NCBI RefSeq assembly: GCF_000332095.2
Contig: NZ_KI913949.1
Span: 4,519,409-4,583,408, forward strand
Direction: 5' to 3'
DNA length: 64,000 nt
From: Leptolyngbya sp. PCC 6406
GTDB taxonomy: Bacteria; Cyanobacteriota; Cyanobacteriia; Phormidesmidales; Phormidesmidaceae
Part shown: one piece after another, positions 16,141-26,251 of the stretch
How the letters are laid out: the number at the start of each line of letters is the position of its first letter
Numbering within the stretch: the stretch's first letter is position 1
Made by a program: the position numbers and the translations under genes
Notes under the pieces: model-generated
What the model was told of the DNA's origin: nothing
Databases searched by the model: none
What the model saw: only the letters and a program-made list of their open reading frames with translations

Positions 16141-18216
16141 TTAACCCGCAGATTCCTTAGGTAGCCAGCCCTTGATCTCAGCATCGGTGAGGGGACGCTC
16201 TAGTTTGATGTATTCACTCTGGGCCGATTGGAGAATGTGGTGCATTTGCACAGGTTCATTGGCATCGGCGGCGAGGAAGGCGGCGTTGAGGGCGATATTG
16301 CGAATGTTGCCCCCTGCGACACTGAGGCGAGCCAGCTTGGTGTAGGCCAGATCCTGGGTGGGGGTATCAGGGGGAAAAATGCGTCGCCAGATTTCTGCCC
16401 GCTGTTCTACATCGGGAAAGGGGAACTGGACGATGAAGCGAATCCGGCGTAGAAACGCTTGGTCTAGGGCGCTCTTGAGGTTGGTGGTGAGGATGGCGAG
16501 GCCGCCGTAGGACTCGATGCGCTGGAGCAGATAGCTAACCTCCATATTGGCGTAGCGGTCGTGGGAATCTTTGACTTCGGAGCGCTTGCCAAAGAGAGAG
16601 TCGGCTTCATCAAAGAGAAGAATTGCGCCCCCGGCTTCGGCGGCATCGAAGATGCGTCGCAGGTTTTTCTCCGTTTCGCCAATGTATTTGCTGACGACAG
16701 AACTGATGTCGATGCGATAGAGATCGAGGTTTAGCTCCTGGGCGATAACTTCAGCGGCCATGGTTTTTCCGGTGCCACTAACGCCGGAAAACAGGGCGCT
16801 GATACCCAGTCCCCGCCGACTCTTGCGACCAAAGCCCCATTCTTCATAGACTTTAATGCGCTGGCGCACATGGGCAGCAATGGTGGCGAGAACGGATTTT
16901 TCTTTCTCCGGCAAAATCAAATCATCCCACTGGGCGGTGACGTCGATGGGCTGGGCTAGGTCGCTCATGCGGGGGCGGGCTTGGCTCAGGCAAGCTTCCC
17001 AGAGAATGGGGGCAATATCCTGAGGATCTGAGGTTCTAGGGGGGTCTACACCCACGGCCCTGGAGCTGGTTGCTGCGATCTTGCCGTCATTAGCGTTGCT
17101 TTCAGCCGCGTGGTGAGCCAAGAGTCGTTTGGTGTGGGCACTAGCGGTTTGAATCGCGATGGGACCCAGGTTGAAATACCCCACTAGTTGATCAAGTTGA
17201 CCATTCAGATCAGTGGCGAGGGGACCGAGGTGCATGGCCCAGAGGTGCCGCTGTTCTACAGGGGGCGGTGGCTGGATATCGAGGGGAATAATCTCGCGCC
17301 CTAGAGTAGAACGCCGTTCCTGACTGGTGATGATCAGGGGGGCGTCAACATTTTCGATGAAGGTGTCGAGGCTGGGATGGGCTGAGGTCCGGCTGCCTTC
17401 GCCCCCTTCCCCCATCGTAGCCATGGCATCGCAGTCCAGCAGTAGGGCGCTGGGGGAAAGGCGGGTTTCCCGTTCGCAGAGGCGCTGGATTTGACGGGCC
17501 TGGGCTGAATCTACCGCCAAGGTTGTGGATTTTAAGGTGAGGAGATCGAGCCCGGTCCGCTGACACAGAGCGGTGGCGATCGCCCGTTTGCTACTGGGGT
17601 CACTGCCTAAAAGTAGCAGCACCGGAGCATGGCGACCCCCCTGGGGCCAGCCTAGGGCGCGGACGCGATCGCAGATGCGCTCATAGGAAGGCGGTAAGGG
17701 GCCGCTGGGGCCGAGGGGATTTACCGCCACGAGCCCTACGAGGCGATCATCCAAATGCTGAATCCCCATCAGGTAATGGAGAATGCGCTCATCTAAGCGC
17801 ACCAGACTCGTGGTTAGGGCCGGTCCTCCCCCCACTTCTAGTAGTCGCCAGCGGCGTAGGGGAGCCTCTGGAGTCAGGGCTGACCAGTGGGGAGTGGGGC
17901 TGAGCATCAGGGCCAAACTAAAGGTGGCGTAGTTCTGGCCAGGATTGTGATGGATCTGGCCGCAGAGACTGGCAATGCCATCACTGATTTCCACGCCAGC
18001 ACACAGGAGTAGCAGGGTACGCTCAAAGTCCGAAAGCCCAAAAATCCGGACCAGTTGCTCCAAGGCTGGTGGGGGATGGGGTACAGGCGGCGGCGGCGGC
18101 GGCGGGCTGGTTTCCCCCAACAGGGATAGTAGGCGATGACGCACTTGGTCGATCGACTGAATTAGATAGGTATGGTTAGCCTCACCCCAGACGGATGACG
18201 GCACTAATCCCATCAC
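16141..18216 (-). CDS. AAA+ ATPase of the contractile-injection-system type
   Basis: A 691-residue protein. The N-terminal half has a degenerate ATPase-like region, preceded by a Pro run at about 40-50. The C-terminal AAA+ module is intact: Walker A GVSGTGKT at 478-485, Walker B ILLFDEAD at 532-539, then sensor 1 LTTN and the arginine-finger segment AFLRRIRF. The two-part build matches the ATPase found in extracellular or thylakoid contractile injection clusters (Afp15/Pvc15-like). No sheath, tube or baseplate genes are in the window, so it is either an outlying member of such a set or has another role. It overlaps the small upstream gene by 4 nt. Confidence 0.75.
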   Translation of the reverse strand: MMGLVPSSVWGEANHTYLIQSIDQVRHRLLSLLGETSPPPPPPPVPHPPPALEQLVRIFGLSDFERTLLLLCAGVEISDGIASLCGQIHHNPGQNYATFSLALMLSPTPHWSALTPEAPLRRWRLLEVGGGPALTTSLVRLDERILHYLMGIQHLDDRLVGLVAVNPLGPSGPLPPSYERICDRVRALGWPQGGRHAPVLLLLGSDPSSKRAIATALCQRTGLDLLTLKSTTLAVDSAQARQIQRLCERETRLSPSALLLDCDAMATMGEGGEGSRTSAHPSLDTFIENVDAPLIITSQERRSTLGREIIPLDIQPPPPVEQRHLWAMHLGPLATDLNGQLDQLVGYFNLGPIAIQTASAHTKRLLAHHAAESNANDGKIAATSSRAVGVDPPRTSDPQDIAPILWEACLSQARPRMSDLAQPIDVTAQWDDLILPEKEKSVLATIAAHVRQRIKVYEEWGFGRKSRRGLGISALFSGVSGTGKTMAAEVIAQELNLDLYRIDISSVVSKYIGETEKNLRRIFDAAEAGGAILLFDEADSLFGKRSEVKDSHDRYANMEVSYLLQRIESYGGLAILTTNLKSALDQAFLRRIRFIVQFPFPDVEQRAEIWRRIFPPDTPTQDLAYTKLARLSVAGGNIRNIALNAAFLAADANEPVQMHHILQSAQSEYIKLERPLTDAEIKGWLPKESAG

Positions 18217-18440
18217 ATTCCCTCCGATGCCGACTCAAGCAGATGTTGCAAATAGTCCAATGCCTCCGGGGGAGGCAGGGTGATAGCCTTGCCCTGGCGT
18301 AAAATTTCGTACTGGCCTTTGTGGTAGCCATGGCCTGCGATCAGGCCCATTTTTACCGCTTGATTACCGAGGGCATTGAGCTGATTGACACTCAGCATTT
18401 CGATCTCTAGATTCAGGCGGTTTTCGCTGGGTTCCGACAT
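18213..18440 (-). CDS. Small protein coupled to the AAA+ ATPase
   Basis: A 75-residue acidic protein (MSEPSENRLNLEIEMLSVNQ start; AGHGYHKGQYEILRQGKAIT in the middle). Its stop overlaps the ATPase start (ATGA-type), a strong sign of translational coupling and joint function. I do not recognise a family; an adaptor or chaperone for the ATPase would fit. It has no membrane segment. Confidence 0.6.
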   Translation of the reverse strand: MSEPSENRLNLEIEMLSVNQLNALGNQAVKMGLIAGHGYHKGQYEILRQGKAITLPPPEALDYLQHLLESASEGM

Positions 18441-18622
18441 GGGTATAAAGCCTGGAGAGATTTAGAGCCGATGCTGCCCTGCGTAACCGTAAGGCTTGCT
18501 GGCGCAGGAGGATTCAGTCAGGACAACCTAGGGTTAGCATGGCCTGATAGCTCGCCCCTGGCTAGAGTACGCCTGAACTGATTTTTGCCCAGTCAGACCG
18601 CAATAGGCCGCATCAATCGGAG

Positions 18623-19024
18623 TTACTGAGCGCTTGCCATGGGATCGGGTAGGGGATGGCGGAGCAGGACGTAGTCTTCTACCACCTGATTGCCGATCAG
18701 GTGCTCTTGTATGATGCGCTCAATCACGTCGGGGGTAACGCTGTGGTACCAAACTCCATCGGGGTAGATGACTAGGATTGGCCCCCGCTGGCACACTCGC
18801 AAACAGTTGGCCTTGGTGCGAAAAATGCAGGTGGGCTGGGTTTCCGTGGGGCGATCCAAATTCAGCGCCTTGAGGCGAGATTTGAGATAGTCCCAGGCGA
18901 CGATGCTGGCAGCCCGGTCGCAGCATTTGGGGTTGGTCTGATCGGCGCAGATGAAAACGTGGCGTGCGATCGCACCCAAATGCAAGGCTTCAACTGCCGT
19001 AGCCAAGATAGAGTCACTCACCAT
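18623..19024 (-). CDS. Thioredoxin-like [2Fe-2S] ferredoxin
   Basis: A 133-residue protein with the four-cysteine pattern of thioredoxin-fold ferredoxins: [16 protein letters not shown], then [20 protein letters not shown]. The cysteines flank a glycine-proline loop, as in the NuoE/HoxE-like and cyanobacterial shethna-type ferredoxins. It is an electron carrier in the cytosol or stroma-equivalent; the partner is unknown. It starts 6 nt after minE ends and may belong to the min transcript. Confidence 0.8.
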   Translation of the reverse strand: MVSDSILATAVEALHLGAIARHVFICADQTNPKCCDRAASIVAWDYLKSRLKALNLDRPTETQPTCIFRTKANCLRVCQRGPILVIYPDGVWYHSVTPDVIERIIQEHLIGNQVVEDYVLLRHPLPDPMASAQ

Positions 19025-19030
19025 GGGCCT

Positions 19031-19369
19031 TTAGGATTCCGCTGCATCGGGGGTGGGGTCAGCGGTCACTGCTGCGGCTCGAGTACGGACCCGGCGAATG
19101 GGCAGGTTGGCGATCAGGGCCGTGACCCGCTCATCATTTTCCAGGACAAATTCCAGCCCCTCTGTGTCAATCTCCACATAGCGGGAGACCACCTCTAGGA
19201 TTTCCTGGCGCATTTTTTCCACCGTCTCTGGTGTCAGGTCAGCGCGATCGTGGGCCAGCACAAATTGCAAGCGACGCTTGACCGCCGCCCGACTGGTTTC
19301 GTGGGGACTACGGTGAAAAAGGCGATCTAGCAGTTCACTGAGCATGGGTAAGGTAGGAGAAGCGGGCAA
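19031..19369 (-). CDS. minE: Cell division topological specificity factor MinE
   Basis: A 112-residue MinE. The N-terminal anti-MinCD part contains [21 protein letters not shown], and the dimerisation domain follows ([34 protein letters not shown]). A C-terminal Ala/Thr-rich extension of about 20 residues is longer than in E. coli. MinE releases MinD from the membrane and drives Min patterning. It lies 6 nt downstream of minD. Confidence 0.93.
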   Translation of the reverse strand: MPASPTLPMLSELLDRLFHRSPHETSRAAVKRRLQFVLAHDRADLTPETVEKMRQEILEVVSRYVEIDTEGLEFVLENDERVTALIANLPIRRVRTRAAAVTADPTPDAAES

Positions 19370-19375
19370 GGGCAG

Positions 19376-20176
19376 TTACCCACGGAGGAAACGACGCAGA
19401 CGAGCAAAGAGATCATCGTGGGAGGCAAACAGATCGAGGAAGGGGACCGTTTCTCCTTCCAGGCGTCGGGCCACATTGGCAAAGGCGATCCCCGCTAGGG
19501 ATAGGCTCTTTTCTAACACAAGGGGCTCTCCTCGGTTGGTGGAGATGATCACCCGCTCATCATCCGGCACCACCCCCAGCAGGGGAATGGCCAGGATATC
19601 CTGCACGTCCTGCACCGACATCATCAGATCTTCCTGCACCATGGCGGGTTTGAGGCGATTGACGATCAGCCGCATTTGCTTGACCCCGTTGGCCTCTAGC
19701 AGGCCAATGACGCGGTCGGCATCGCGGACAGCGGAAATCTCTGGGGTGGTGACGACGATGGCTTCATTAGCGGCTGCGATCGCATTTTTGAAGCCCATTT
19801 CGATACCAGCGGGACTGTCGATCAAAATGTAGTCACAGCCATAGGCCACGATTTGGCTGACCAAATCCGCCGTTTGCTCCGGCGTAATGGACTCCTTCGA
19901 TCGATTTTGGGCCGCTGCCAGTAGGGAAAGGTTGGGCTGGCGCTTGTCCTTCACCAGAGCCTGCTCTATGCGGCAGTCCCCCGCCAATAGGTCCAGGGCA
20001 GTGTAGACGATGCGATTTTCTAAGCCCAGCAACAAATCTAGATTACGCAGGCCAAAATCAGCATCCACCACCACCACGCGGCGATCGCGCTGGGCCAAGG
20101 CCATACCCAGGTTGGCGCTGCAAGTGGTCTTGCCAACGCCACCTTTACCAGAGGTGACAACGATAATGCGGGTCAT
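19376..20176 (-). CDS. minD: Septum-site-determining ATPase MinD
   Basis: A 266-residue deviant-Walker ATPase: GKGGVGKTT at 10-18, VVVDADFGLRNLDLLLG, and IDSPAGIEMGFKNAI. The C-terminal amphipathic membrane-targeting helix is visible (DDLFARLRRFLRG). It binds the membrane as an ATP dimer and recruits MinC to block Z-ring assembly away from midcell. It is the second gene of the minC-minD-minE operon. Confidence 0.96.
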   Translation of the reverse strand: MTRIIVVTSGKGGVGKTTCSANLGMALAQRDRRVVVVDADFGLRNLDLLLGLENRIVYTALDLLAGDCRIEQALVKDKRQPNLSLLAAAQNRSKESITPEQTADLVSQIVAYGCDYILIDSPAGIEMGFKNAIAAANEAIVVTTPEISAVRDADRVIGLLEANGVKQMRLIVNRLKPAMVQEDLMMSVQDVQDILAIPLLGVVPDDERVIISTNRGEPLVLEKSLSLAGIAFANVARRLEGETVPFLDLFASHDDLFARLRRFLRG

Positions 20177-20371
20177 GGGTTCCGATACTGTCTAGCTGGG
20201 TCTATCTAGCTGGGTCTGTGGATCAGCGGTCAGCGCTGGGAGGCATGGGATGTTTGCCCCGCTGTCAGTTCCTAATCATGCCCTATGGTTGCCAAGCTGC
20301 CTACCATTGACGGGATATTGATGGGATATTGACGAGATTATTGATGAATTAAGACACGGATAGAAATCCCA

Positions 20372-21217
20372 TCAGGGTTGCCCCGAGGGGATTCCCGTCG
20401 GGGACGCAGAATAGGTTTTAATCCCTAGACGCGAAAACTCCTGGGCCAAGGCAATACGAATCGCGCCATTGCCGATATAGGCCACCTCGGGCCAATATTC
20501 CGCCGGGGGGGTCTCCGGCGGGCGGGCCACCTTGTCGGCAATACGGAGTTGGGTCGGCTCCATCCGCAGGGCCATAATGCGGCATTGGGCATTGCCCTGG
20601 GCTCCGGCGTGGGCCAATCCCCGCAGCCGTCCCCACACGAGGATATCGCCATCCGCCACCACACTACCGCCGGGGTTCACATCCCCCAACACCACCACGG
20701 TGCCCCGGTGGCGGACTTCACCGCCGGAACGAATCGTGCCCTGGGTATAGAGGGGATCCTCTAGGGGGCGTCCTGGTTCGATGGGAGATTGTTTGAGGTG
20801 GGCGACGGGGGCATGTTGCTCAACGGAGTAGCCCGCTGTCGCCGCCGCCACCGCCGTTTGCCGACGACTGGTGTAAACCCGCTTGAGCAGTAGATCCACC
20901 TTCGCCAGGGTGTCTTCAATGGCCTGGAGCTGGCGGGCATCTAGCAAGCGATCGCGGGTCAGCAGATGGACTGTGGTCCGGGGTTGCCAAAAGCGGTCGC
21001 CGGAGACCAATCGCTGCTGCAACTGTTCCCAGAGGTCTGTCCAGGGCAGGGGAGCTAGCTCCCCCTCAGGATCAGGGGGCAACAGCAGCAATAGGCGTCC
21101 ATTCTGACTTTTGAAGCGCACCTGGGTATCGGGGTTAATCTCAGGGGCGGGCAGTTCTGAAACGGCCTGGGGGGATGGAGACTCCGAATTCATGGGGGAC
21201 TGCACCAATGGGCGCAT
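20372..21217 (-). CDS. minC: Septum-site inhibitor MinC
   Basis: A 281-residue protein. The C-terminal half (about 165-270) is the MinC beta-helix, with TIRSGGEVRHRGTVVVLGDV and then NPGGSVVADGDILVWGRLRG. The N-terminal FtsZ-inhibiting half includes a HLLTRDRLLDARQLQAIE segment. It is separated from minD by about 195 bp that carries short GGGATATTGA repeats (20311-20335). The start ATG at 21217 could be replaced by the ATG 8 codons downstream. Confidence 0.92.
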   Translation of the reverse strand: MRPLVQSPMNSESPSPQAVSELPAPEINPDTQVRFKSQNGRLLLLLPPDPEGELAPLPWTDLWEQLQQRLVSGDRFWQPRTTVHLLTRDRLLDARQLQAIEDTLAKVDLLLKRVYTSRRQTAVAAATAGYSVEQHAPVAHLKQSPIEPGRPLEDPLYTQGTIRSGGEVRHRGTVVVLGDVNPGGSVVADGDILVWGRLRGLAHAGAQGNAQCRIMALRMEPTQLRIADKVARPPETPPAEYWPEVAYIGNGAIRIALAQEFSRLGIKTYSASPTGIPSGQP

Positions 21218-21872
21218 TTACAGGTCATTTAGTCCTGACATCTTAGACCAGGATCCCGTTAATTTTATGGGCATGCCCGGTAATTTTATGGGCGACAGGG
21301 GTTAAAGGGTGAGATTGCGGGACTAAACAGCCTTCAAAGCAAATGACCCACTAGCTATCCCGTAGGATGTGTATGGCCTGCGGCATGGCTGCGCTAGAGC
21401 GGCAGCGTAACGCATCAATCCGAGTTGAACACGCTACGATGCGTTACGGTTTCACCTAATGCATCCTACTGGTACGACACAGCTAAAGTAGTGCATTACT
21501 TAGGGTGGGCTTTGCCCACTAACAAGAAATTCGCTGGAATTTCTAAAGCACAGTTTTAGCTGTGTCAAACCACTACTGGTCTGTCAACTTTACCTTTGTG
21601 AGTGCCGTAGAGTGCATAACGCTAAGGCGTGGCTTCGCCCACGCGAAGCAATGCACCGTAAGGATGTCATGCCAAGAACAGTCATACCCACAAAATCAGG
21701 GCTGACAGAGCACTAGTGCTGGGCAGCGTAAATACCCTAACCGTTCTATCGCGGTGCACCTCGGCCCCTCACCCTAGCCCTCTCCCAAGGGGAGAGGGGA
21801 CCGGAAAATGTTGGGCTGGTGCATCATCAGGTTTGATTTTCAGGGTTCCGTAGGGTGCATATTGACTGGGCA
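21218..21872. other. Repeat-bearing intergenic stretch
   Basis: About 650 bp with no gene I can support. It carries a TAATTTTATGGGC direct repeat (21260-21293), a GTAGGATGTG...GCATCCTAC inverted unit (21361-21470), a GTAGAGTGCATAACGC...GCAATGCACC unit (21607-21656) and a family D repeat (21714-21812). Confidence 0.5.
21714..21812 (-). repeat. Interspersed GC-rich repeat, family D
   Basis: Reverse copy with CTCACCCTAGCCCTCTCCCA; same family as 976-1072 and 3014-3114. Confidence 0.5.
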
Positions 21873-22688
21873 CTAGGGCTGTCGCCAAACGGCGGGCTGC
21901 TGAAAGTGATAGACATCTTGGATCAATTTCACCCACCCCTCCACCAAGGAGGCCAGGAGGCGATCCCCCTTTTCTCGCGTGGCCACGGTGGCATCCCCTA
22001 GCACACCGCTGCGGCTGAGGTCACGGGTGACCCAGGCAAAGGGCAGGGCTCCCTCCATACTGAGCAGACTTTCTGGAGATAGCTCGGGGGGATATTCACA
22101 CACGGCCTTTTCCATCTGCACCTGATCCGGCAGGATCGACAGCAGCAGACTGGTTTCCGCATCCCCTGCGTGAATTCCCAATTCCAATTCCTTGGGCGTA
22201 ATCACCTCGGCGGCAATGTTCGGCACTCGCCAAGTGAAGAGGGGAAACACCATCAGGTCCGGGTATTGCTGGTGCAGATCCCGCGCCGCCATGTCCAGGA
22301 CCTGGGGCTGACCGCCGTGGGCATTCATCCACACCAGCTTGCGAAATCCGGCTCGATACAGACTCTCCGCCGACTCCATCAACACCTGCCGCAGGGTCTG
22401 GGCCGACAGGGTGATGGTGCCGGGGAAGTGCCAATGCTCGTTGGATTTGCCGTAGTACAGGGGTGGCAGTCCGTAGGCGGGGAGGTCAGGATCCAACGCA
22501 GCCAAGGTTTTGCCTAGGACTGAAAGTGCGATCGCGGCATCCACCACCAAGGGCAGATGGGGGCCATGCTGCTCGATTGCCCCCAGAGGTTGCACCAGCA
22601 CCACATTAGGCTTATCCACCATAGCCTCTACCTGGGGCCAGGTGAGGTAGGGAAAAAATCGTTCCGGCGGAATCCAGCCATGCATCAT
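21873..22688 (-). CDS. Creatininase-family amidohydrolase
   Basis: A 271-residue protein with the creatininase metal site: PLGAIEQHGPHLPLVVD (Glu39, His41, Asp50), a WMNAHGG histidine, and an HAGDAETSLLL segment with the last Glu. These two-metal enzymes open cyclic amides; relatives act on creatinine or on dealkylated formamide intermediates in deazaflavin or riboflavin chemistry. The substrate here is unknown. It starts 4 nt after asnS, so the two are co-transcribed. Confidence 0.85.
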   Translation of the reverse strand: MMHGWIPPERFFPYLTWPQVEAMVDKPNVVLVQPLGAIEQHGPHLPLVVDAAIALSVLGKTLAALDPDLPAYGLPPLYYGKSNEHWHFPGTITLSAQTLRQVLMESAESLYRAGFRKLVWMNAHGGQPQVLDMAARDLHQQYPDLMVFPLFTWRVPNIAAEVITPKELELGIHAGDAETSLLLSILPDQVQMEKAVCEYPPELSPESLLSMEGALPFAWVTRDLSRSGVLGDATVATREKGDRLLASLVEGWVKLIQDVYHFQQPAVWRQP

Positions 22689-22692
22689 AACG

Positions 22693-24081
22693 CTAAAACT
22701 CGATATTCTCGGGGGTGCGGGGGAAGGGGATCACGTCTCGGATGTTGCCCATGCCGGTTATAAATTGCACCAACCGCTCAAAGCCCAGACCAAAGCCCGC
22801 ATGGGGCACAGTGCCGTAGCGGCGCAGATCCAGATACCACCAATAGGCATCGCGGGGCAGTCCGGCGGCATCAATACGTCGCTCTAGGATATCTAAGCGT
22901 TCTTCCCGTTGGGAGCCGCCGATAATTTCCCCCACCTTGGGCGCAAGAACATCCATGGCGGCGACGGTCTTGCCATCGTCATTGAGGCGCATATAGAAGG
23001 CTTTGATGGCGGCGGGATAGTCGGTGACGATCAGGGGGCGTTTGAAGACCTCCTCTGCAAGATAACGCTCGTGTTCTGACTGAAGATCAATCCCCCACTC
23101 CACCGGAAATTCAAAGGACTGGCCGGATTTTTGCAGTTGTGTCACGGCTTCGGTGTAGGTGATGCGGGCAAATTCGCTATTTGCGATCGCATCTGCCGTG
23201 GCTAGCACCGTATCGTCGATGCGCTGGTTAAAGAAGGCCATATCCTCCTCGCAGTGGTCCAGCACATAGCGAAAGACGTATTTCAAAAAGGCTTCCGCTA
23301 GGTCCATGTTGCCGCCTAGGTTGCAGAAGGCCATCTCCGGTTCCACCATCCAAAACTCCGCGAGGTGGCGGGAGGTGTTGGAGTTTTCGGCGCGGAAGGT
23401 GGGGCCAAAGGTATAGACATTGGTGAAGGCCATGGCCATGATCTCCGCCTCTAGCTGACCGCTGACGGTGAGGTAGGCGGGCTTACCAAAGAAATCTTGG
23501 CTAAAGTCTACGGTGTGCTCGGCGGTCTGGGGCGGGTGATTTAGATCCAAGCTGGTGACGGTGAACAGTTCCCCGGCACCTTCACAGTCGCTACTGGTAA
23601 GGATGGGCGTATGGATCCACAAAAAGCCCCGCTCGTGGAAAAACTGGTGGATAGCCTGGGCACAGGCATTGCGGACCCGAAACACCGCCCCTAGGGTGTT
23701 GGTGCGCGATCGCAAATGCCCCAATGTCCGCAAAAATTCAAAGGAATGGCGCTTTTTTTGTAGGGGATAGGTGTCATCCGCCTCCCCAAAGACTTCAAGG
23801 GTTTGGGCTTTGAGCTCTAGGCGCTGACCCTTTGCCGGAGACTCCGCCAGTACCCCGGTCACCGCCACAGAAGCCCCCGTATTGATCCGCTTCAGCACGG
23901 CTTCGTAATCCGCTGTTTGCTCATCGGCCACCACCTGGATTCCCCCCAGGGTCGATCCATCGTTGATGTTGATGAAGCTAAAGGTCTTCTGCTCGCGCTT
24001 AGTGCGGACCCAACCCTGGATCGTGACGGTGTCCCCTGGGTGGCCGCTAGCAAGAAGAGTTTTGATCGTTGGCATCGTCAT
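22693..24081 (-). CDS. asnS: Asparaginyl-tRNA synthetase
   Basis: A 462-residue class IIb synthetase. The OB-fold anticodon domain covers about residues 15-105 ([20 protein letters not shown]). Motif 2 ([20 protein letters not shown]) and motif 3 ([15 protein letters not shown]) are intact, and the C-terminus [16 protein letters not shown] is typical of AsnRS. It charges tRNA-Asn with asparagine. The ATG two codons downstream is an alternative start. Confidence 0.95.
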   Translation of the reverse strand: MTMPTIKTLLASGHPGDTVTIQGWVRTKREQKTFSFININDGSTLGGIQVVADEQTADYEAVLKRINTGASVAVTGVLAESPAKGQRLELKAQTLEVFGEADDTYPLQKKRHSFEFLRTLGHLRSRTNTLGAVFRVRNACAQAIHQFFHERGFLWIHTPILTSSDCEGAGELFTVTSLDLNHPPQTAEHTVDFSQDFFGKPAYLTVSGQLEAEIMAMAFTNVYTFGPTFRAENSNTSRHLAEFWMVEPEMAFCNLGGNMDLAEAFLKYVFRYVLDHCEEDMAFFNQRIDDTVLATADAIANSEFARITYTEAVTQLQKSGQSFEFPVEWGIDLQSEHERYLAEEVFKRPLIVTDYPAAIKAFYMRLNDDGKTVAAMDVLAPKVGEIIGGSQREERLDILERRIDAAGLPRDAYWWYLDLRRYGTVPHAGFGLGFERLVQFITGMGNIRDVIPFPRTPENIEF

Positions 24082-24297
24082 GGCGGGTGAACCGTGGGGA
24101 TGGAGTCAAGGAATCATCAGTCCTGATCATATCGTTGAGTTCCTATCCTTGAGACCCCATCCCCCGTTGTGTCACTGGGACGTGTGAATGACCACACAAC
24201 TTTCATTTCACGGGTAGGGGCGTTAGCGTAGCCATGCCGAAGGCTTTAAGGCTTTTCGCCCTTTCCAGAATTGTGCGCCATTAACCAGACAGCATAA

Positions 24298-24738
24298 TTA
24301 GCTGTCGGCAACGGCCTTGAGAATCCAGCCCAGGATCATCCCCACCCCCCCAAACCGAACCGCTTGCCAGAAGGGTTCTGCCAAAGCTCCCCACGACAGA
24401 AAGGAACTGGCGAGGGTGGCCTCCAAGTCCTCAAGCTGGTGTTGGAGCGCCTGGATTTCAGCACCAGAGAGCCCTTCTGCCTGGATCTGCTCCCGCAGGG
24501 TGGCCTGCTGTTGGTAGTTGGCCCGGATCTCTTCGTAGCGCTGGCGCAGAGCGGCGATCCCCTGCTCTAGGGCGGTGAGGTCGGCGTCAATGCGATCGCG
24601 ATCCCAGGTGGCATCGGGTTGCAGTGCACCCTGGATTCGGGGGTGGGGCCAGGTCCGGCAACCCATTCTCCGACGGGTGGCAAAGGGGAACCAGCGGCGG
24701 GTGGGGGAATGGCGCGATCGCAAAGGGCGGCGGTTCAT
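24298..24738 (-). CDS. Coiled-coil protein with C-terminal membrane span
   Basis: 146 residues from ATG 24738 (the frame is open to 24774). A basic N-terminus (RRPLRSRHSPTRRW) precedes a coiled coil (about 55-110, TALEQGIAALRQRYEEIRAN) and a C-terminal hydrophobic helix (RFGGVGMILGWILKAV). The anchored-coil layout suggests a membrane scaffold. Unknown family. Divergent from the gene at 24824. Confidence 0.55.
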   Translation of the reverse strand: MNRRPLRSRHSPTRRWFPFATRRRMGCRTWPHPRIQGALQPDATWDRDRIDADLTALEQGIAALRQRYEEIRANYQQQATLREQIQAEGLSGAEIQALQHQLEDLEATLASSFLSWGALAEPFWQAVRFGGVGMILGWILKAVADS

Positions 24739-24823
24739 ATCCGACAATTTATGCCCACAATGGGGATGGAACAAAACCCAACAGCGCCCATCATACCGAA
24801 TCCTTTTCTACTGGCTCTTGCCC

Positions 24824-25093
24824 ATGGTTCCCCCAATGGTTAATTCCCCTACTGGCACCGATTCCCTCACGCTGGCCCAAACCCTGGCGGCACAACTCGC
24901 GATCGCACCCAAGGACTGGCATCGTCTCAATCGCGATCGCAAAGTTCGCGCCCAAGAGCAAGCCGCTGCCGCCCTCGTTTACCTGCTCAAGGATGAGCCC
25001 GAAGAAGCCCTCGTGCGTCTCCAGCAAGCAGTGGGCTGGCTCGACAAAACCCTAACCGCGCCCCCCTGTCCCAGCCACGGGTCGCGCCAATAA
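24824..25093 (+). CDS. Small conserved cyanobacterial protein
   Basis: 89 residues from ATG 24824 (or 85 from ATG 24836). The core TLAQTLAAQLAIAPKDWHRL, then EQAAAALVYLLKDEPEEALV and RLQQAVGWLDKTLTAPPCP, is compact and helical. It looks like a small protein family restricted to cyanobacteria. I do not know its role. No membrane segment is present. Confidence 0.6.
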   Translation: MVPPMVNSPTGTDSLTLAQTLAAQLAIAPKDWHRLNRDRKVRAQEQAAAALVYLLKDEPEEALVRLQQAVGWLDKTLTAPPCPSHGSRQ

Positions 25094-25189
25094 TCCCGGC
25101 TCTAGAAATCTTCAAATCTGGAAACCGATGCCAACAACCGCTCCCCCGACAATGAAACGCGCCGCAATGCACTCCTTTACGACGCCGTA

Positions 25190-25966
25190 ATGAAACCTGA
25201 CGTTTATCCCCTGGGCCTAGCCCCCAATTGCTGGTCTGTAACTGCGGAAACGGCAGATCTGACCCGCCCGCCCGTCCCCCTGCGCGCCATCACCCTAGCC
25301 ACCGACACCAAGGACATTAGTCTGGACCTGAATAAAACTGCCTGTCTGGTGGTGGATATGCAGAATGACTTCTGCCACCCTGATGGCTGGCTAGCCTCCA
25401 TCGGGGTGGATGTAACCCCAGCCCGTACCCCCATTGCTCCCTTGCAACGTCTACTGCCGGTACTGCGACAGGTGGGGGTACCGATTCTATGGGTGAACTG
25501 GGGCAATCGACCGGATCTGCTCAACATTAGTCCCGCCCTACGCCATGTCTACAATCCCACCGGAACAGGGGTAGGGCTGGGGGATCCCCTGCCCAGCAAC
25601 GGGGCTCCGGTGTTGACCAAAGGGAGTTGGGCAGCAGCGGTAGTAGATGAGTTGCCGGGGGAGTCGGGGGATATCTGGGTAGACAAGTACCGGATGAGTG
25701 GCTTCTGGGATACCCCCCTCGACAGCATCCTGCGGAATCTGGGCAAGACCACCCTGCTGTTTGCTGGGGTCAATGCGGATCAGTGCGTGCTCTGCACATT
25801 GCAAGATGGGAATTTTCTGGGCTATGACTGCATTTTGCTGCGGGACTGCACCGCCACCACATCACCGGAATACTGTATGCAAGCTACGGTCTACAACGTG
25901 AACCAGTGTTTTGGGTTCGTGGCAGATTCTCCCACCCTGATGGCGGCCTGTCAGGCGATCGGCTAA
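25190..25966 (+). CDS. Isochorismatase-family cysteine hydrolase
   Basis: A 258-residue protein with the Asp-Lys-Cys triad of the family: VVDMQNDF (Asp56), VDKYRMSGFWDTPL (Lys166) and GVNADQCVL (Cys199). Members with this build hydrolyse amides such as biuret, ureidoacrylate or N-carbamoyl compounds. The N-terminal 45 residues are longer than usual for the family. Its neighbours give no pathway clue. The substrate is not predictable from sequence alone. Confidence 0.85.
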   Translation: MKPDVYPLGLAPNCWSVTAETADLTRPPVPLRAITLATDTKDISLDLNKTACLVVDMQNDFCHPDGWLASIGVDVTPARTPIAPLQRLLPVLRQVGVPILWVNWGNRPDLLNISPALRHVYNPTGTGVGLGDPLPSNGAPVLTKGSWAAAVVDELPGESGDIWVDKYRMSGFWDTPLDSILRNLGKTTLLFAGVNADQCVLCTLQDGNFLGYDCILLRDCTATTSPEYCMQATVYNVNQCFGFVADSPTLMAACQAIG

Positions 25967-25980
25967 GGCCAGGAAGCTAA

Positions 25981-26172
25981 AATCCTAATGGCGATGCCTG
26001 GATTTATGAGGCTTATAAGGATGAGCAGGATCAACAAACGGGCATTGTGGACTACACGATTAATTTTAGTCGCTATTTTTACAAGTATGAACCGCCGGAG
26101 CCGTTGGAGGAGATTGAGGCAAGAATCAAACAACTGGAAAGAGAAATTCTGGAGTTGCCACAGACGAATTAA
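25981..26172 (+). pseudogene. Type I restriction methylase (HsdM) C-terminal remnant
   Basis: A 63-codon open frame with no start, read from just after a stop at 25978. It contains GIVDYTINFSRYFYKYEPPE followed by PLEEIEARIKQLEREI, a strong match to the extreme C-terminus of type I N6-adenine methyltransferases in cyanobacteria. No methylase core, HsdS or HsdR is nearby, so this is the tail of a deleted system. The coordinates reflect only the surviving frame. Confidence 0.6.
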
Positions 26173-26251
26173 CGAATCAGAAGTGTCTATTGGATTGGCG
26201 AAAAGGTTTGATATAGATATTTGCACAATATTTCATGGAGGCAACAAAATC

